Notes: generated by a model from the sequence alone, not told the origin. A DNA stretch of 64,000 nucleotides from AP-15 sp963790875 (GCA_963790875.1 CAWBQT010000016.1:620001-684000); one strand, 5' to 3'. Numbered from the stretch's first letter, positions 19,540 to 27,971 are shown. Translations and numbers: made by a program.

Positions 19540-20856
19540 ATGCATACCGCCGAAATCCTGCACCCGGACTTCTCGCCGACGCCCTATTGGTGGGAGGCCT
19601 ATCGCCCGACCGCCGGGGATCCGGCCGAGGTGCCGCGCGCGGCGCGCGTGGCGATCGTCGGCGGCGGCTATGCCGGGCTGTCGGCTGCGCTCGAACTGGC
19701 AAAACACGGCATCGACGCGGTCGTGCTCGACGTGAACGAGCCCGGCTTCGGCGCCAGTACGCGCAATGGCGGTGCGGTCAGCGGCGGCGTCAATATCGGT
19801 AAGGGCTTCTCGGGCCGCGCCGCAGAAGTCGCACCCGACCGGACGGCGCGGCTCCTCGCCGATGCGGCCGACGCCTTCAGCCTCGTCGACCGCCTGATCG
19901 AGGAGGAGGCAATCGCCTGCCACTGGGAGAAGTCCGGCAGCTTTGTCGGCGCCTGGACGCCGGCGCATTTCAAGAAGCAGGCGGAGCGGCTCGCCTTGCT
20001 CAACGATGCGGCGCAGTCGGGCGCCTTCATGGTGCCGCACGAGGCGCAGCGCACGGAGCTCGCCAGCGATTATTACCGGGGCGGCATGGTGGTCGGGCGC
20101 TCGGGCAAGCTGCATCCGGCGCTTTACTACAAGGGACTCTTAGACGCCTGTCGCCGCCGTATGGTCGCCGTCTGCAGCCGGGCGCCGGTCACTCGGATTT
20201 CACCATTCGGAACCTGTTGGCGGGTCGAGACCGGCCGCGGCGACGTGGTCGCCGGCGATGTCGTGATCGCCACCAACGGTTACACCGGCGCGCTGACCCC
20301 GGCATTGCGGCGCCGCGTCGTGCCGATCGCCAGCCACATTATCGCGACCGAAGAATTGCCCGAGGATCTTGCACGCTCGCTGATCCCGAAAGGGCGAACC
20401 GTCTCCGACACCCGCCGCGTCCTGTGCTATTATCGAATGTCGCCCGACGGCAGGCGCATGGTGTTCGGCGGCCGGGCGCGCTTTACTCAGGTCGACGCGG
20501 CGGTCAGCGCGCCGATCCTCTACAATTTCATGACTGCTCGCTTTCCGCAACTGCGCGGCGTCAAGCTGACCCATGCCTGGACCGGCAACACCGCCTTCAC
20601 CTTCGACGCGCTGCCGCATATGGGCACACTCGACGGGCTCCATTACTGCCTCGGCTGCAATGGCAGCGGCATCGCGATGATGACCTATCTCGGCTGGCAG
20701 ACGGCTCGGAAGATCGCCGGCACTGCCAATGACACCTGCGGCTACGACACGGCGCACTTTCCCGGTCACCCGCTTTATTCCGGCAATCCGTGGTTTCTGC
20801 CGGTCGTCGGCAGCTGGTATCGGCTGCGTGACAATCTCGAGCGGCTGTTGGCGTGA
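19540..20856 (+). CDS. FAD-dependent amine oxidase, gamma-glutamylputrescine oxidase-like (PuuB/OrdL family)
   Basis: 438 residues. The N-terminal HPDFSPTPYWWEAYRP leader before the FAD motif VGGGYAGLSAALEL (near residues 46-59) is characteristic of the OrdL/PuuB branch of DAO oxidases. GASTRNGGAVSGG near residue 70 and CLGCNGSGIAMMTYLG near residue 370 are the usual FAD contacts. Members oxidise gamma-glutamylputrescine, other N-substituted amines or glycine derivatives. It is followed 27 bases later by a small conserved gene. No ribosome site is evident at the chosen ATG. Confidence 0.88.
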   Translation: MHTAEILHPDFSPTPYWWEAYRPTAGDPAEVPRAARVAIVGGGYAGLSAALELAKHGIDAVVLDVNEPGFGASTRNGGAVSGGVNIGKGFSGRAAEVAPDRTARLLADAADAFSLVDRLIEEEAIACHWEKSGSFVGAWTPAHFKKQAERLALLNDAAQSGAFMVPHEAQRTELASDYYRGGMVVGRSGKLHPALYYKGLLDACRRRMVAVCSRAPVTRISPFGTCWRVETGRGDVVAGDVVIATNGYTGALTPALRRRVVPIASHIIATEELPEDLARSLIPKGRTVSDTRRVLCYYRMSPDGRRMVFGGRARFTQVDAAVSAPILYNFMTARFPQLRGVKLTHAWTGNTAFTFDALPHMGTLDGLHYCLGCNGSGIAMMTYLGWQTARKIAGTANDTCGYDTAHFPGHPLYSGNPWFLPVVGSWYRLRDNLERLLA

Positions 20857-20883
20857 TCAGGCGGTAGAGAGAGGAAAAGCGGC

Positions 20884-21171
20884 ATGGATTTCGAGACCTA
20901 CAAGAGTTCCGTGGCCGAGGAGGCGCCGCCGGCCGGGTTCGGCGCGGCGGCGCTGGCGCTGTGGTGGGAGGCGAAAGGCGACTGGCATCAGGCGCATAAA
21001 TGCGCGCAGCAGCAGGGGGACGCCGACGGCGCCTGGGTGCACGCCTATCTGCACCGCGTCGAGGGCGATATGCGCAACGCCGCCGGCTGGTATGGCCGCG
21101 CCGGCAAACCGGTCGCGAGCGTACCGCTGCCGGAGGAATGGGAGACGATCGCCCGCGCCCTCCTCGCCTGA
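20884..21171 (+). CDS. Small conserved hypothetical protein, Trp/Ala-rich
   Basis: 95 residues from an ATG with AGAGGAAAAG upstream. It is rich in Ala, Trp and His (ALALWWEAKGDWHQAHKCAQQ; WVHAYLHRVEGDMRNAAGWYGRAGK) and reads as helical hairpins like one or two TPR/Sel1-type repeats. I recall similar short proteins in rhizobial genomes, with no known function. It probably shares a transcript with the amine oxidase upstream. Confidence 0.7.
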   Translation: MDFETYKSSVAEEAPPAGFGAAALALWWEAKGDWHQAHKCAQQQGDADGAWVHAYLHRVEGDMRNAAGWYGRAGKPVASVPLPEEWETIARALLA

Positions 21172-21430
21172 GGAGGGCCGCGCCGGTGGGTCGCGAATTT
21201 GCGCGGTCGACAAGTTAATCCCACCTGCTGCGGTTCGCGCCCGATGGCGGCGGGGTTGGCGACTCGAGGCCCCTCGGTCAACCCGGGTGGGCTCAGCGAC
21301 TCTACGCCGCAACGGCCGGGCTGGGGTGATGCGGCGCAAACTCAATCGGGCAGCCCCATCGTTTGACGATTGAACGTGCAGACCAATATCATAGTGGAAT
21401 CGGGTCGATCGGCTGGCGGCGGAATTTCGG

Positions 21431-21951
21431 ATGCGCTGGAACGAGCTGGGCGAAGAGGATTGTTCGCTCGCCCGCGCGGTGTCGGTGATCGGCGACCGCT
21501 GGACGTTGTTGATCCTGCGGGACTGTTTCCTGCGCGTCCGACGGTTCGAGGATTTCGAGGAACGTCTCGGCATCACCCGCCCGATCCTCGCCAACCGCCT
21601 CAAAAAGCTCGTCGACGCGTTCGTGCTGACGAAGGTGGCCTACCAGCAGCGGCCGGTGCGCTGCGAATATCGGCTGACGCCGAAGGGGCTCGACCTCTAC
21701 CCGATCGTTATGGCGATCGTGCATTGGGCGTCCACATGGCCGGCAAGAAGGGGCGGCCGCTGCTGCACACGCACGATCTGTGCGGCAAGGATTTCGATCC
21801 GATCATGGTGTGCTCGGAGTGTGGCGAACCGGTCATCGCCAGGCAGGTTCGGGTGCATCGCGGCCCGGGCTCCAAGAGCCCGCGGCATCTGCCGGCGGAG
21901 ACCGATCTCCCGCGAGTCCGCGCGTCGGCAACGCCGGGCGCGCCGCGATAG
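21431..21951 (+). pseudogene. HxlR-type winged-helix regulator with one frameshift
   Basis: The first ~98 codons encode a standard HxlR DNA-binding domain: CSLARAVSVIGDRWTLLILRD, then FEDFEERLGITRPILANRLKKLV. The frame breaks at the GGG run 21726-21728. The next frame continues immediately with the expected HMAGKKGRPLLHTHD, the zinc-like CSECGE pair and the VRVHRGPG tail, ending at 21951. One extra G would restore a protein of about 173 residues. As with the alcohol dehydrogenase, the rest is well preserved, so this is a recent loss or a homopolymer read error. HxlR regulators often respond to electrophiles, and a GST gene is next to it. Confidence 0.85.
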
Positions 21952-21961
21952 GCTGCGGCGG

Positions 21962-22615
21962 CTACACCGTCGTCGGCTGGTTGGCCGTCAGGGCGGCGCG
22001 ATACGTAGGGCGAGAGGTGATGCGCTCTGCAAAGGCGAGACAGGCTGGCGTCACCGGCACGCCATAATCCGCCGCCCAGGTCAGGCAGGTCGTGAGCAGC
22101 ATGTCGGCCGTGCTGAACCGCTCGCCGACCAGGAACCGCCGCCCGTCCCGCAGCGCCTGCTCGGCATGCCGCAGTTGCGCCGCGAAATAGCCGGCGGCGC
22201 TTTCGAGCGCGACCGGCGCCTCGCCATAGACGTGCTTGAGGGCGCCGTGGCGGCGCATGACGTAGAGGCTCGTCGCATCGAGTTCGGTTGCCGCGTAAAA
22301 GCACCATTCGAGCCAGGTCGCGCGGCCGTGCGGGTCCGTCGGGATCAGCGCCGTCTCGGCGGTGCCGTAGGCATCGGAGAGATAGGCGGCGATCGCCGGG
22401 CTCTCGGCGATCGCGAAGTCGCCGTCCTGCAACAGCGGGATCTTCTGCCGCGGATTGAGCAGGGTGAACTCCGGACTCTTGGTTTCGCCGGTGCGCGGCA
22501 GGATCGGCCGGCACTCGTATTGGAGGCCGAGCTCGTGCAATGCCCAATGAGCGCGCAGGGTCCGACTGGTTCCGACGCCCCACAGGAGCAGATCCGGCGA
22601 CGGTCTCTCGGGCAT
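21962..22615 (-). CDS. Glutathione S-transferase family protein
   Basis: 217 residues from the ATG at 22615. The N-terminal thioredoxin-like domain has LLLWGVGTSRTLRAHWALHELGL and the cis-Pro and Glu-Ser contacts for glutathione (KIPLLQDGDFAIAESPAI). An all-helical C-terminal domain with STADMLLTTCLTWA follows. It would conjugate glutathione to electrophiles or isomerise substrates. It starts 2 bases after the stop of the SDR gene, so the two form an operon. Confidence 0.9.
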   Translation of the reverse strand: MPERPSPDLLLWGVGTSRTLRAHWALHELGLQYECRPILPRTGETKSPEFTLLNPRQKIPLLQDGDFAIAESPAIAAYLSDAYGTAETALIPTDPHGRATWLEWCFYAATELDATSLYVMRRHGALKHVYGEAPVALESAAGYFAAQLRHAEQALRDGRRFLVGERFSTADMLLTTCLTWAADYGVPVTPACLAFAERITSRPTYRAALTANQPTTV

Positions 22616-22617
22616 CG

Positions 22618-23364
22618 CTACCACCGCTCGCAATAGGGACGCAGATCGAGCTCGTGGGTCCAGCCGTCGCGCGTCTGGTTGTGCAGCATCCAATAGGCTT
22701 CGGCGACCGAACGCGTTTGGATAAGGCTGTCCGCCGGCAGATCGGGCATCGTTCCGGTGGCGGCGCTGAGTCGCCGATGGATCGCTGCGCTGTCGATCGC
22801 ACCGTCGATGATCAGATGGGCAACGTGGATGTGCTTCGGTGCGAGTTCGCGCGCCATCGACTGCGCGACGGCGCGCAGGCCGAACTTCGCCGCCGCGAAG
22901 GCTGCAAAACCGGCGCCGCCGCGCAGGCTGGCTGTGGCGCCGGTAAAGAGGATCGTGCCGCGACCGCGCGGCACCATATAGCGCGCCGCCTCGCGGCCGG
23001 TCAGGAAGCCGCCATAGCAGGCCAGCTCCCAAGCCCGCGAGAACAGCCTGGCGCTGGTTTCAATGAGCGGAGCGCCGGTATTGGCGCCAGCATTGAAGAG
23101 ACAGACCTCGACGGGTCCCAACTGCGCCTCGACCTCCGCGAAAAGCGCCTGTACCGCCGGTTCGCTCCGGACATCGGTGCCGACGGCGCGGGCGACGCCG
23201 CCCGCTGCCTCGATCTCCTGCACGACGCCGTGGGACTTCTCTGCATCGCGCCGCGCGATGCAGACGCGGAAGCCGCCGGCGGCGAAGCATCGTGCGACGG
23301 CGGCGCCGATCGCATCGCCGGCGCCGACCAGCAGCGCGACGCCGCTTTTTCGAGCTTCTGCCAT
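22618..23364 (-). CDS. Short-chain dehydrogenase-like protein lacking the catalytic Tyr
   Basis: 248 residues from the ATG at 23364. It is a Rossmann-fold SDR with the cofactor motif VGAGDAIG at residues 13-20 and NAGANTG near 91. The usual YxxxK is replaced by FAAAK (Phe156, Lys160), so the catalytic Tyr is missing. The following stretch LRAVAQSMARELAPKHIHVAHLIIDGAI is shared with the SDR at 54831-55535. The pair may be a non-canonical SDR group with a structural or altered catalytic role. First gene of a two-gene operon with the GST. Confidence 0.85.
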   Translation of the reverse strand: MAEARKSGVALLVGAGDAIGAAVARCFAAGGFRVCIARRDAEKSHGVVQEIEAAGGVARAVGTDVRSEPAVQALFAEVEAQLGPVEVCLFNAGANTGAPLIETSARLFSRAWELACYGGFLTGREAARYMVPRGRGTILFTGATASLRGGAGFAAFAAAKFGLRAVAQSMARELAPKHIHVAHLIIDGAIDSAAIHRRLSAATGTMPDLPADSLIQTRSVAEAYWMLHNQTRDGWTHELDLRPYCERW

Positions 23365-23441
23365 CGTTGCTACGTCCCTTCGGTTTCCAAACAGGGCGAT
23401 CCTCGGCACATAGTGTTATAAATGAACTTGAAGTGCGGCAG

Positions 23442-23836
23442 ATGGCGAGTCGATTGGGAGGAATCAAGGTGCTCGACCTGACCGTTTCGTTTCGGGGCCG
23501 CTCGCGACGATGTTCCTCGCGGATCAGGGCGCCGAGGTGATCAAGATCGAACCGCCGGCGGCGACATCACCCGCCACAGCCGGCAATCGATCAGCGCTTC
23601 GGGGGAGTTCTCGGCCCTGTTCGTCTCGACAAACCGAGTCCGACCACCCCGAGATCGGCCGGGTCCGCCTGCCCGTTCCGCCCGCCCGCTTCGACCGGAT
23701 CCCGGCGGCAATTCAGGGTCCCGCGCCGCGCATCGGCGAGCACAGCAGGGCGCTCCTCGCGGAATTGGGCCTCGAACCCGCCGAGATCGATCGTCTCGTT
23801 GCCGAAAAGATCGTGCGTTCCACCGCGCCCCGGTGA
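23442..23836 (+). pseudogene. CaiB/BaiF CoA-transferase pseudogene
   Basis: From the ATG at 23442 the reading gives the standard CaiB start (LGGIKVLDLTVSFRG). One base is lost near 23498, then PLATMFLADQGAEVIKIEPP follows from the next frame. A second shift near 23553 leads to GGDITRHSRQSISASGEFSALF. After that only the C-terminus survives (GPAPRIGEHSRALLAELGLEPAEI). Roughly 240 residues are missing in the middle. This gene is certainly dead. The family moves CoA between carboxylic acids. Confidence 0.85.
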
Positions 23837-23908
23837 CCCTGCGGGAGCGACGCCGTTGCCAGGCGCGCCTCGAAGAAACAAAATCGTTTGGCGCTGCCCG
23901 CTCTGCCG

Positions 23909-24613
23909 CTACTCGCGCATGGTCGCAAGCAGAACCGCCACGTGTCCGCCATTGCGCTCTATGACCGATGCAAACTCGGCGCGTTGGGTCAGCGCCATGC
24001 TCACGCCATCGATGGCGACGTCGGTGATCTTGTAGAGGCCATCCCTCACCCCGAGCCGCCAATCGACCTCGATCGGCGGAGCTTGCGGGCGCAGTATCTG
24101 GCTGGTCACGATGACGGCGGCGGGGTCATTCCGGCTGCCCGTCATCCGGAAACTCTCGCCGCCATATTGTGCAAGCTGCTCACCATAAAACCGCACGAGG
24201 TGGTCTTCGAAGAGGCGGCAGAACTCCTGCCGCTGGTCCTCGCTGGCAACCCGCCAGTACGGGCCGAGGACAAAGCGGGACATGCCGTCGAGATCGAAAT
24301 CCTGGCGCAGCAACTGGTGGAAATAGACCGCCTTGTCGTTCAGGGTCATGTTCGAGCGGATCACGTCGAGCCCTTGGGTGCCCAGAACACGGATGAAATC
24401 TGTGGGGCTCTGGCCGGCCGCAGCCGTGCCGGGCGCCATCGATATTCCGGCGCTCAGCAGAACGGCCGCCGCTACCGTTTTTGCCAGCTTCACCAGGGAG
24501 GTGACCCTGCCCGCGTGACTTCGGGCGTCGCCTTCTTCGACGCCCTCAGCCGAGCCGGTCCAATGATCGACCGGAGGAGCCGCGTTGTCGTCGTTGAACT
24601 GTTCGTAGTCCAT
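23909..24613 (-). CDS. MlaC/Ttg2-like phospholipid-binding protein
   Basis: 234 residues from the ATG at 24613, which has GGAGAAGGTGAA upstream. The mature region matches the MlaC family (PF05494): FIRVLGTQGLDVIRSN, DFDLDGMSRFVLGPYWR, FCRLFEDHLVRFYG and a C-terminal VTDVAIDGVSMALTQRAEF-like stretch. MlaC shuttles phospholipids or hopanoids across the periplasm. Unusually, the signal-like helix (LVKLAKTVAAAVLLSAGISM) begins only near residue 40, after a polar stretch, so either the start is further in or the leader is extended. The other mla genes are not adjacent. Confidence 0.85.
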   Translation of the reverse strand: MDYEQFNDDNAAPPVDHWTGSAEGVEEGDARSHAGRVTSLVKLAKTVAAAVLLSAGISMAPGTAAAGQSPTDFIRVLGTQGLDVIRSNMTLNDKAVYFHQLLRQDFDLDGMSRFVLGPYWRVASEDQRQEFCRLFEDHLVRFYGEQLAQYGGESFRMTGSRNDPAAVIVTSQILRPQAPPIEVDWRLGVRDGLYKITDVAIDGVSMALTQRAEFASVIERNGGHVAVLLATMRE

Positions 24614-24793
24614 TTCACCTTCTCCGTGGATTTCCCGATGCGACGGGGTTGGTAGCCTGAGCTGGCCCGCGCCAGTTCACGTCGTCGGGATTCCGAGGTC
24701 TTCGCAACGACCGGCCGTGACGGACGGTTCAGCGGCGGAGAGACCGCTTGTCAAGCCCGGCAATTCCGATCCGGACCGCATGAGGATCGGGTG

Positions 24794-25330
24794 TCAGCCG
24801 GCGGGCACCCTTTGCCAGCCGGTGTAGCATTGCGCCACGTAAGGGTAGTAGCCCGCCGGGTCGGAACAGTAATACCACGTCTGCGAAGAAGAGGGTTGCT
24901 CGTAACCGTAATAGCCGGTGTACGGATAGTAGCCATAAAAATACGAATTGAAAGGCCATCCCCAGCCGGCCCCCCACCCCCAGCCGGAGCCTCGGTTGCG
25001 CCAGCCACCGCCCCAGTGGCCCGGTTGCCGATCGGCGAAGCCATCCTGCCCGCCGACAAAGCCGCGGTGCGAGGCAGCGTTGAACCCGCGGTCGCCCAAC
25101 CCATTGGCGGGGAACCCGCGAGACGCGGAGTGGACTTCGCCCCCGCCGTCGCCGTGGAAACTGCCGCCGCCGTGGAAACTGCCGCCGCCATGGAAACCGC
25201 CGCCGCCATGCGGTGCGGCATCGGCCGGAATTGGTTGGCCGAAGAGCGTAACGCACAACAGAGCGGCGGCGGCGGTACCCAGAGCCGCTCCTATCCTGGA
25301 CCGGGCTCGATGTTCGTTTGACTGTCGCAT
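24794..25330 (-). CDS. Gly/Tyr-rich secreted protein
   Basis: 178 residues from the ATG at 25330 (AGAGGAG site). A signal peptide (GAALGTAAAALLCVTLFGQPIPADA) is followed by FHGGGSFHGGG repeats, a Trp-Gly-rich section and a Tyr-rich stretch. It ends with WYYCSDPAGYYPYVAQCYTGWQRVPA. This last motif with two cysteines is common at the end of small exported proteins of proteobacteria, probably tied to the envelope. Function is unknown. It lies upstream of the MlaC-like gene on the same strand, 180 bases apart. Confidence 0.8.
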   Translation of the reverse strand: MRQSNEHRARSRIGAALGTAAAALLCVTLFGQPIPADAAPHGGGGFHGGGSFHGGGSFHGDGGGEVHSASRGFPANGLGDRGFNAASHRGFVGGQDGFADRQPGHWGGGWRNRGSGWGWGAGWGWPFNSYFYGYYPYTGYYGYEQPSSSQTWYYCSDPAGYYPYVAQCYTGWQRVPAG

Positions 25331-25413
25331 CGACAACTCCTCTTGCACCAGCCGCGTGCCGGGCGTCTGTGAGCCCAAACGCAGCATTTGAACCGTCAAT
25401 GCGTGATAGGTGA

Positions 25414-25650
25414 TCAGTCGGCTGCCCTCGATAATGTGGGAAAATCCTCAGAGTCTCTTCTGGATTGCTTCATGATGGTCTTGACGCCTGTCTGGCCGCG
25501 GCACTGCGTCAGAGATCGGAGGGCCGCGATCTGCGGGCCCGGCGACCGACAGGAGAAAGTGCCAGGCGAGATGCTGGGGTCGGCATTTGCGATGGTGATG
25601 CCGGCCACAAGCGCCCCACCCAGGACCACAAATTCGACAATAACCAACAC
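25414..25650 (-). CDS. Possible small exported protein
   Basis: 78 residues from a GTG at 25650. The N-terminus is a hydrophobic helix (LVIVEFVVLGGALVAGITIANA) that could be a signal peptide or anchor. A polar tail with two cysteines and several Lys/Arg follows. A weak GAGG lies upstream. I do not recognise it. The region otherwise has no gene, so it is listed as a candidate only. Confidence 0.35.
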   Translation of the reverse strand: MLVIVEFVVLGGALVAGITIANADPSISPGTFSCRSPGPQIAALRSLTQCRGQTGVKTIMKQSRRDSEDFPTLSRAAD

Positions 25651-25813
25651 CCGAAGCCTCGTCGCATTTCCAACCCCGCGGCGGCTGCGGGAGCGGATTA
25701 TCGGCTCCGCCGATCTGCTGCATAACCGATCTGCGCAGTGGACCTTGATAATAGGGAAGAGGCTGCATACACTGTGCGGGAGTATTTAATGGTTGAAGTG
25801 ACCAGAGGGTGCG

Positions 25814-26779
25814 GTGGACCGCTTCGACAACATGCGGGTGTTCGCCAAGGTCGTGAAGAGCGGCAGCTTCACCGGTGCCGCGGCGGCGCTCGGCATCTCC
25901 GCCAGCATGGTCAGCCAGCATGTGAAGGACCTCGAGGAACGGCTCGGCGTGCGTTTGTTGAACCGCACGACGCGCAAGGTCAGCCTGACCGAGATCGGCC
26001 GAGCGTATTACGCGCGCTGCACCGGGCTCTTGACCGATCTCGAGGAAACCGAGCGGGCGGTAAGCGACATGCAGATCGCCCCGCGCGGCGATCTGCGCGT
26101 CAATGCGCCGCCCTGTCTCGGCGCGCATTGTCTCGGACCGGCGGTCATCGATTTCGTCGCGCGCTTTCCGAACATCTCGGTCGAATTGATGCTGAGCGAT
26201 CGCCTCGTCGACATGGTCGAGGAAGGTTTCGACGTCGCCGTGCGCTGCGATCCGCTGCCGGACTCGAGCCTGATCGCGCGCCATCTCGCGCCCTGCCATC
26301 TTGTCGTTTGCGGCGCGCCGAGCTATTTCGAGAGGCGCGGCGTGCCGCGCACGCCTGCCGATCTTAAAGCCCACAACTGCCTGACGGTGGCCGGGAGCGC
26401 GCTGTCGTATTACCGTGTGTGGCACCTGACAGCGGCCGACGGTACTGCACTCGACTTCTCGCCGATCGGAAACCTGCGCACCAACAGCGCGGCGGTGCTC
26501 AAAATGGCTGCGCTCGCCGGACATGGACTCGTCTGTCTGCCGGGCGCTTTCCTCCACGACGCGCTGGAATCGGGGCGGCTGGTGACGGTGCTCGACGATT
26601 ACCTGCTGCCGCCGCTGACCTTGCGCGCCCTCTATCCGCCAAATCGCCATCTCTCGGCTAAGGTGCGCGCTTTCGTAGATTTTCTCGTAACGCGCTTTGC
26701 GCGAGAGCCGCTCTGGGACGATCGGCGTGAAACTCCTGGCGAGCGTTTCCCTGTGCTGCTCCGTGCCGGAGCGAGATGA
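25814..26779 (+). CDS. LysR-family transcriptional regulator
   Basis: 321 residues from the GTG at 25814 (AGAGGG site; an in-frame ATG follows at 25832). The winged helix FAKVVKSGSFTGAAAALGISASMVSQHVKDLEERLG covers residues about 10-45, and an effector domain follows (RGDLRVNAPPCLGAHCLGPAVIDFVARFPNI). The RVNAP-type start and VMLSDRxVDMVEEGFD-like motif place it in the DmlR/AaeR-like subgroup. It points away from the Gly-rich gene; its target is not evident. Confidence 0.9.
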   Translation: MDRFDNMRVFAKVVKSGSFTGAAAALGISASMVSQHVKDLEERLGVRLLNRTTRKVSLTEIGRAYYARCTGLLTDLEETERAVSDMQIAPRGDLRVNAPPCLGAHCLGPAVIDFVARFPNISVELMLSDRLVDMVEEGFDVAVRCDPLPDSSLIARHLAPCHLVVCGAPSYFERRGVPRTPADLKAHNCLTVAGSALSYYRVWHLTAADGTALDFSPIGNLRTNSAAVLKMAALAGHGLVCLPGAFLHDALESGRLVTVLDDYLLPPLTLRALYPPNRHLSAKVRAFVDFLVTRFAREPLWDDRRETPGERFPVLLRAGAR

Positions 26780-26817
26780 TCGCAAGCTCCAGCAGGGCCC
26801 TGCCACTCTTCTGCGAA

Positions 26818-26946
26818 ACGCGCCGCTAAGCGGTAATCCGCCGGCATCAGCACGATCAGCGGTTCGTCAATCAGGCGGGCGAAGGCAATTCCCCGTGTAT
26901 TGCGTTCATGCCGGAGGAAGGCGAGGTCGATCTTGCCGCGCATCAA
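26818..26946 (-). pseudogene. LysR effector-domain fragment
   Basis: On the minus strand about 42 codons read MRGKIDLAFLRHERNTRG then IAFARLIDEPLIVLMPADYR. That is the middle of a LysR effector domain (compare the intact gene at 28164, KLDAAFMRPEE...ITEPLIVVLPSDHRLA). No DNA-binding domain or C-terminus is present nearby. It is a relic. Confidence 0.7.
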
Positions 26947-26991
26947 CCGTCGGCGATACCGGGCCGAAGACCCGACAACGGATGAAGAGGT

Positions 26992-27180
26992 TTAGCATCG
27001 CCGATCGTCGCGTCCGACGCAGTCCCGTATTGGGTCGGCCGGCCGAATGACCTGAAGCCTGAGGGCCAGTCCGGACAACATCGCTTCTAGCGCAGCCGGA
27101 TCCACCCGATCGGCCGCCATCACGGTTCGGGCTAGCGGATCGCCAAGAAGTTCGGCCAACGTGAGCTCGCGGTGATTCAT
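26992..27180 (-). CDS. Small conserved hypothetical protein
   Basis: 62 residues from the ATG at 27180. The sequence MNHRELTLAELLGDPLARTV and a following VDPAALEAMLSGLALRL resemble the short rhizobial proteins that begin xLAxxLxDPLxRxVMxxDxV; their function is unknown. It is divergent from the TetR gene, and the TetR operator lies in the shared 101-base intergenic region. Confidence 0.6.
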   Translation of the reverse strand: MNHRELTLAELLGDPLARTVMAADRVDPAALEAMLSGLALRLQVIRPADPIRDCVGRDDRRC

Positions 27181-27240
27181 CTGGGTACCCTTTCGCACAG
27201 GGGTAGAAATCGGCCCGGTCGCGCGCTAAATTAAGCGGCA

Positions 27241-27279
27241 CTGACCGGTAACACCCCTTAAGATACTGACCGGTCGGTA
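27241..27279. promoter_or_regulatory. Palindromic operator, probably for the TetR regulator
   Basis: TACTGACCGGTCGGTA at 27264-27279 is a palindrome around GACCGGTC with one mismatched pair. CTGACCGGT occurs again at 27241-27249, 25 bases upstream. The main palindrome ends 2 bases before the ATG of the TetR gene, where a bound repressor would block its transcription or translation. The divergent small gene could be controlled as well. Confidence 0.7.
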
Positions 27280-27281
27280 AC

Positions 27282-27971
27282 ATGTCAAGGGACGGAACGA
27301 ACGTGAATGTGTCACCCGCAAAACCGGCCGCTGATTGGCAGGGCGCCAGCCCGCGCCCGCGCGAGCGAATCCTCGCGGCCGCCCGCGAACTGTTCTATCG
27401 CCGCGGCATCCATGCCGTCGGCGTCGACGCCGTCGCCGAGGCGGCCGGCACCAACAAGATGACGCTCTATCGCCACTTCGCGTCGAAGGATGTACTGGTT
27501 GCCGCGTGTCTCGGCGAACTCACGCGGGAATTCGACGTTGCCTGGGACGCGATCGCCGCGGCCTACGCGGGCGATCCAAAAGGCCAACTCATGGCCTGGC
27601 TGCGCCATGTCGGTGACTTCAAGGAGGACGAGGCCGAGCGCGGCTGCGCACTTGCCAACGCTGCGATCGAGCTGCCGGACAAGGACCATCCGGCACGGTG
27701 TGTCATCCGGGAGCACAAAAGCGCGCACCGCGAACGGCTAATTCGCTTGTGCCGCGATGCTGGGTTGACCGATCCCGAGCGCCTCGCCGATGAAGTATTC
27801 CTGATATGGGAGGGCGCGCGCGTCACTGCCCAAAGTGTCGGAGCACAAGGGCTCTCCTCGCGGCTCGCCGAAATGTTCGAGGCGTTGGTTGCCTATCATT
27901 CCCGACGCGACAGACGGGGTCGCCGAGCCAGGCGCGATAAAGCTGACAGGACCCGAGGTGTAGAAGGCTGA
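27282..27971 (+). CDS. TetR-family transcriptional regulator
   Basis: 229 residues from the ATG at 27282; no ribosome site precedes it, and the GTG at 27303 with GGGACGGAAC upstream is a good alternative. The helix-turn-helix is ERILAAARELFYRRGIHAVGVDAVAEAAGTNKMTLYRHFASKDVL-like, near residues 28-72. The C-terminal domain has the CALANAAIEL pattern of the TetR_C subgroup seen in many alphaproteobacterial repressors. It likely represses itself through the palindrome just upstream. Ligand unknown. Confidence 0.92.
   Translation: MSRDGTNVNVSPAKPAADWQGASPRPRERILAAARELFYRRGIHAVGVDAVAEAAGTNKMTLYRHFASKDVLVAACLGELTREFDVAWDAIAAAYAGDPKGQLMAWLRHVGDFKEDEAERGCALANAAIELPDKDHPARCVIREHKSAHRERLIRLCRDAGLTDPERLADEVFLIWEGARVTAQSVGAQGLSSRLAEMFEALVAYHSRRDRRGRRARRDKADRTRGVEG

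Noticed and set aside
18643..20115. Long (490-codon) version of the gene at 18643
   Set aside because: The extension is antisense to the amine oxidase; the ATG at 19251 has a ribosome site.
25138..25203. Direct repeats of a CCGCCGTGGAAACTG-like unit that could suggest a CRISPR array
   Set aside because: They are codon repeats of FHGGGS in the Gly-rich protein, too short and without spacers.
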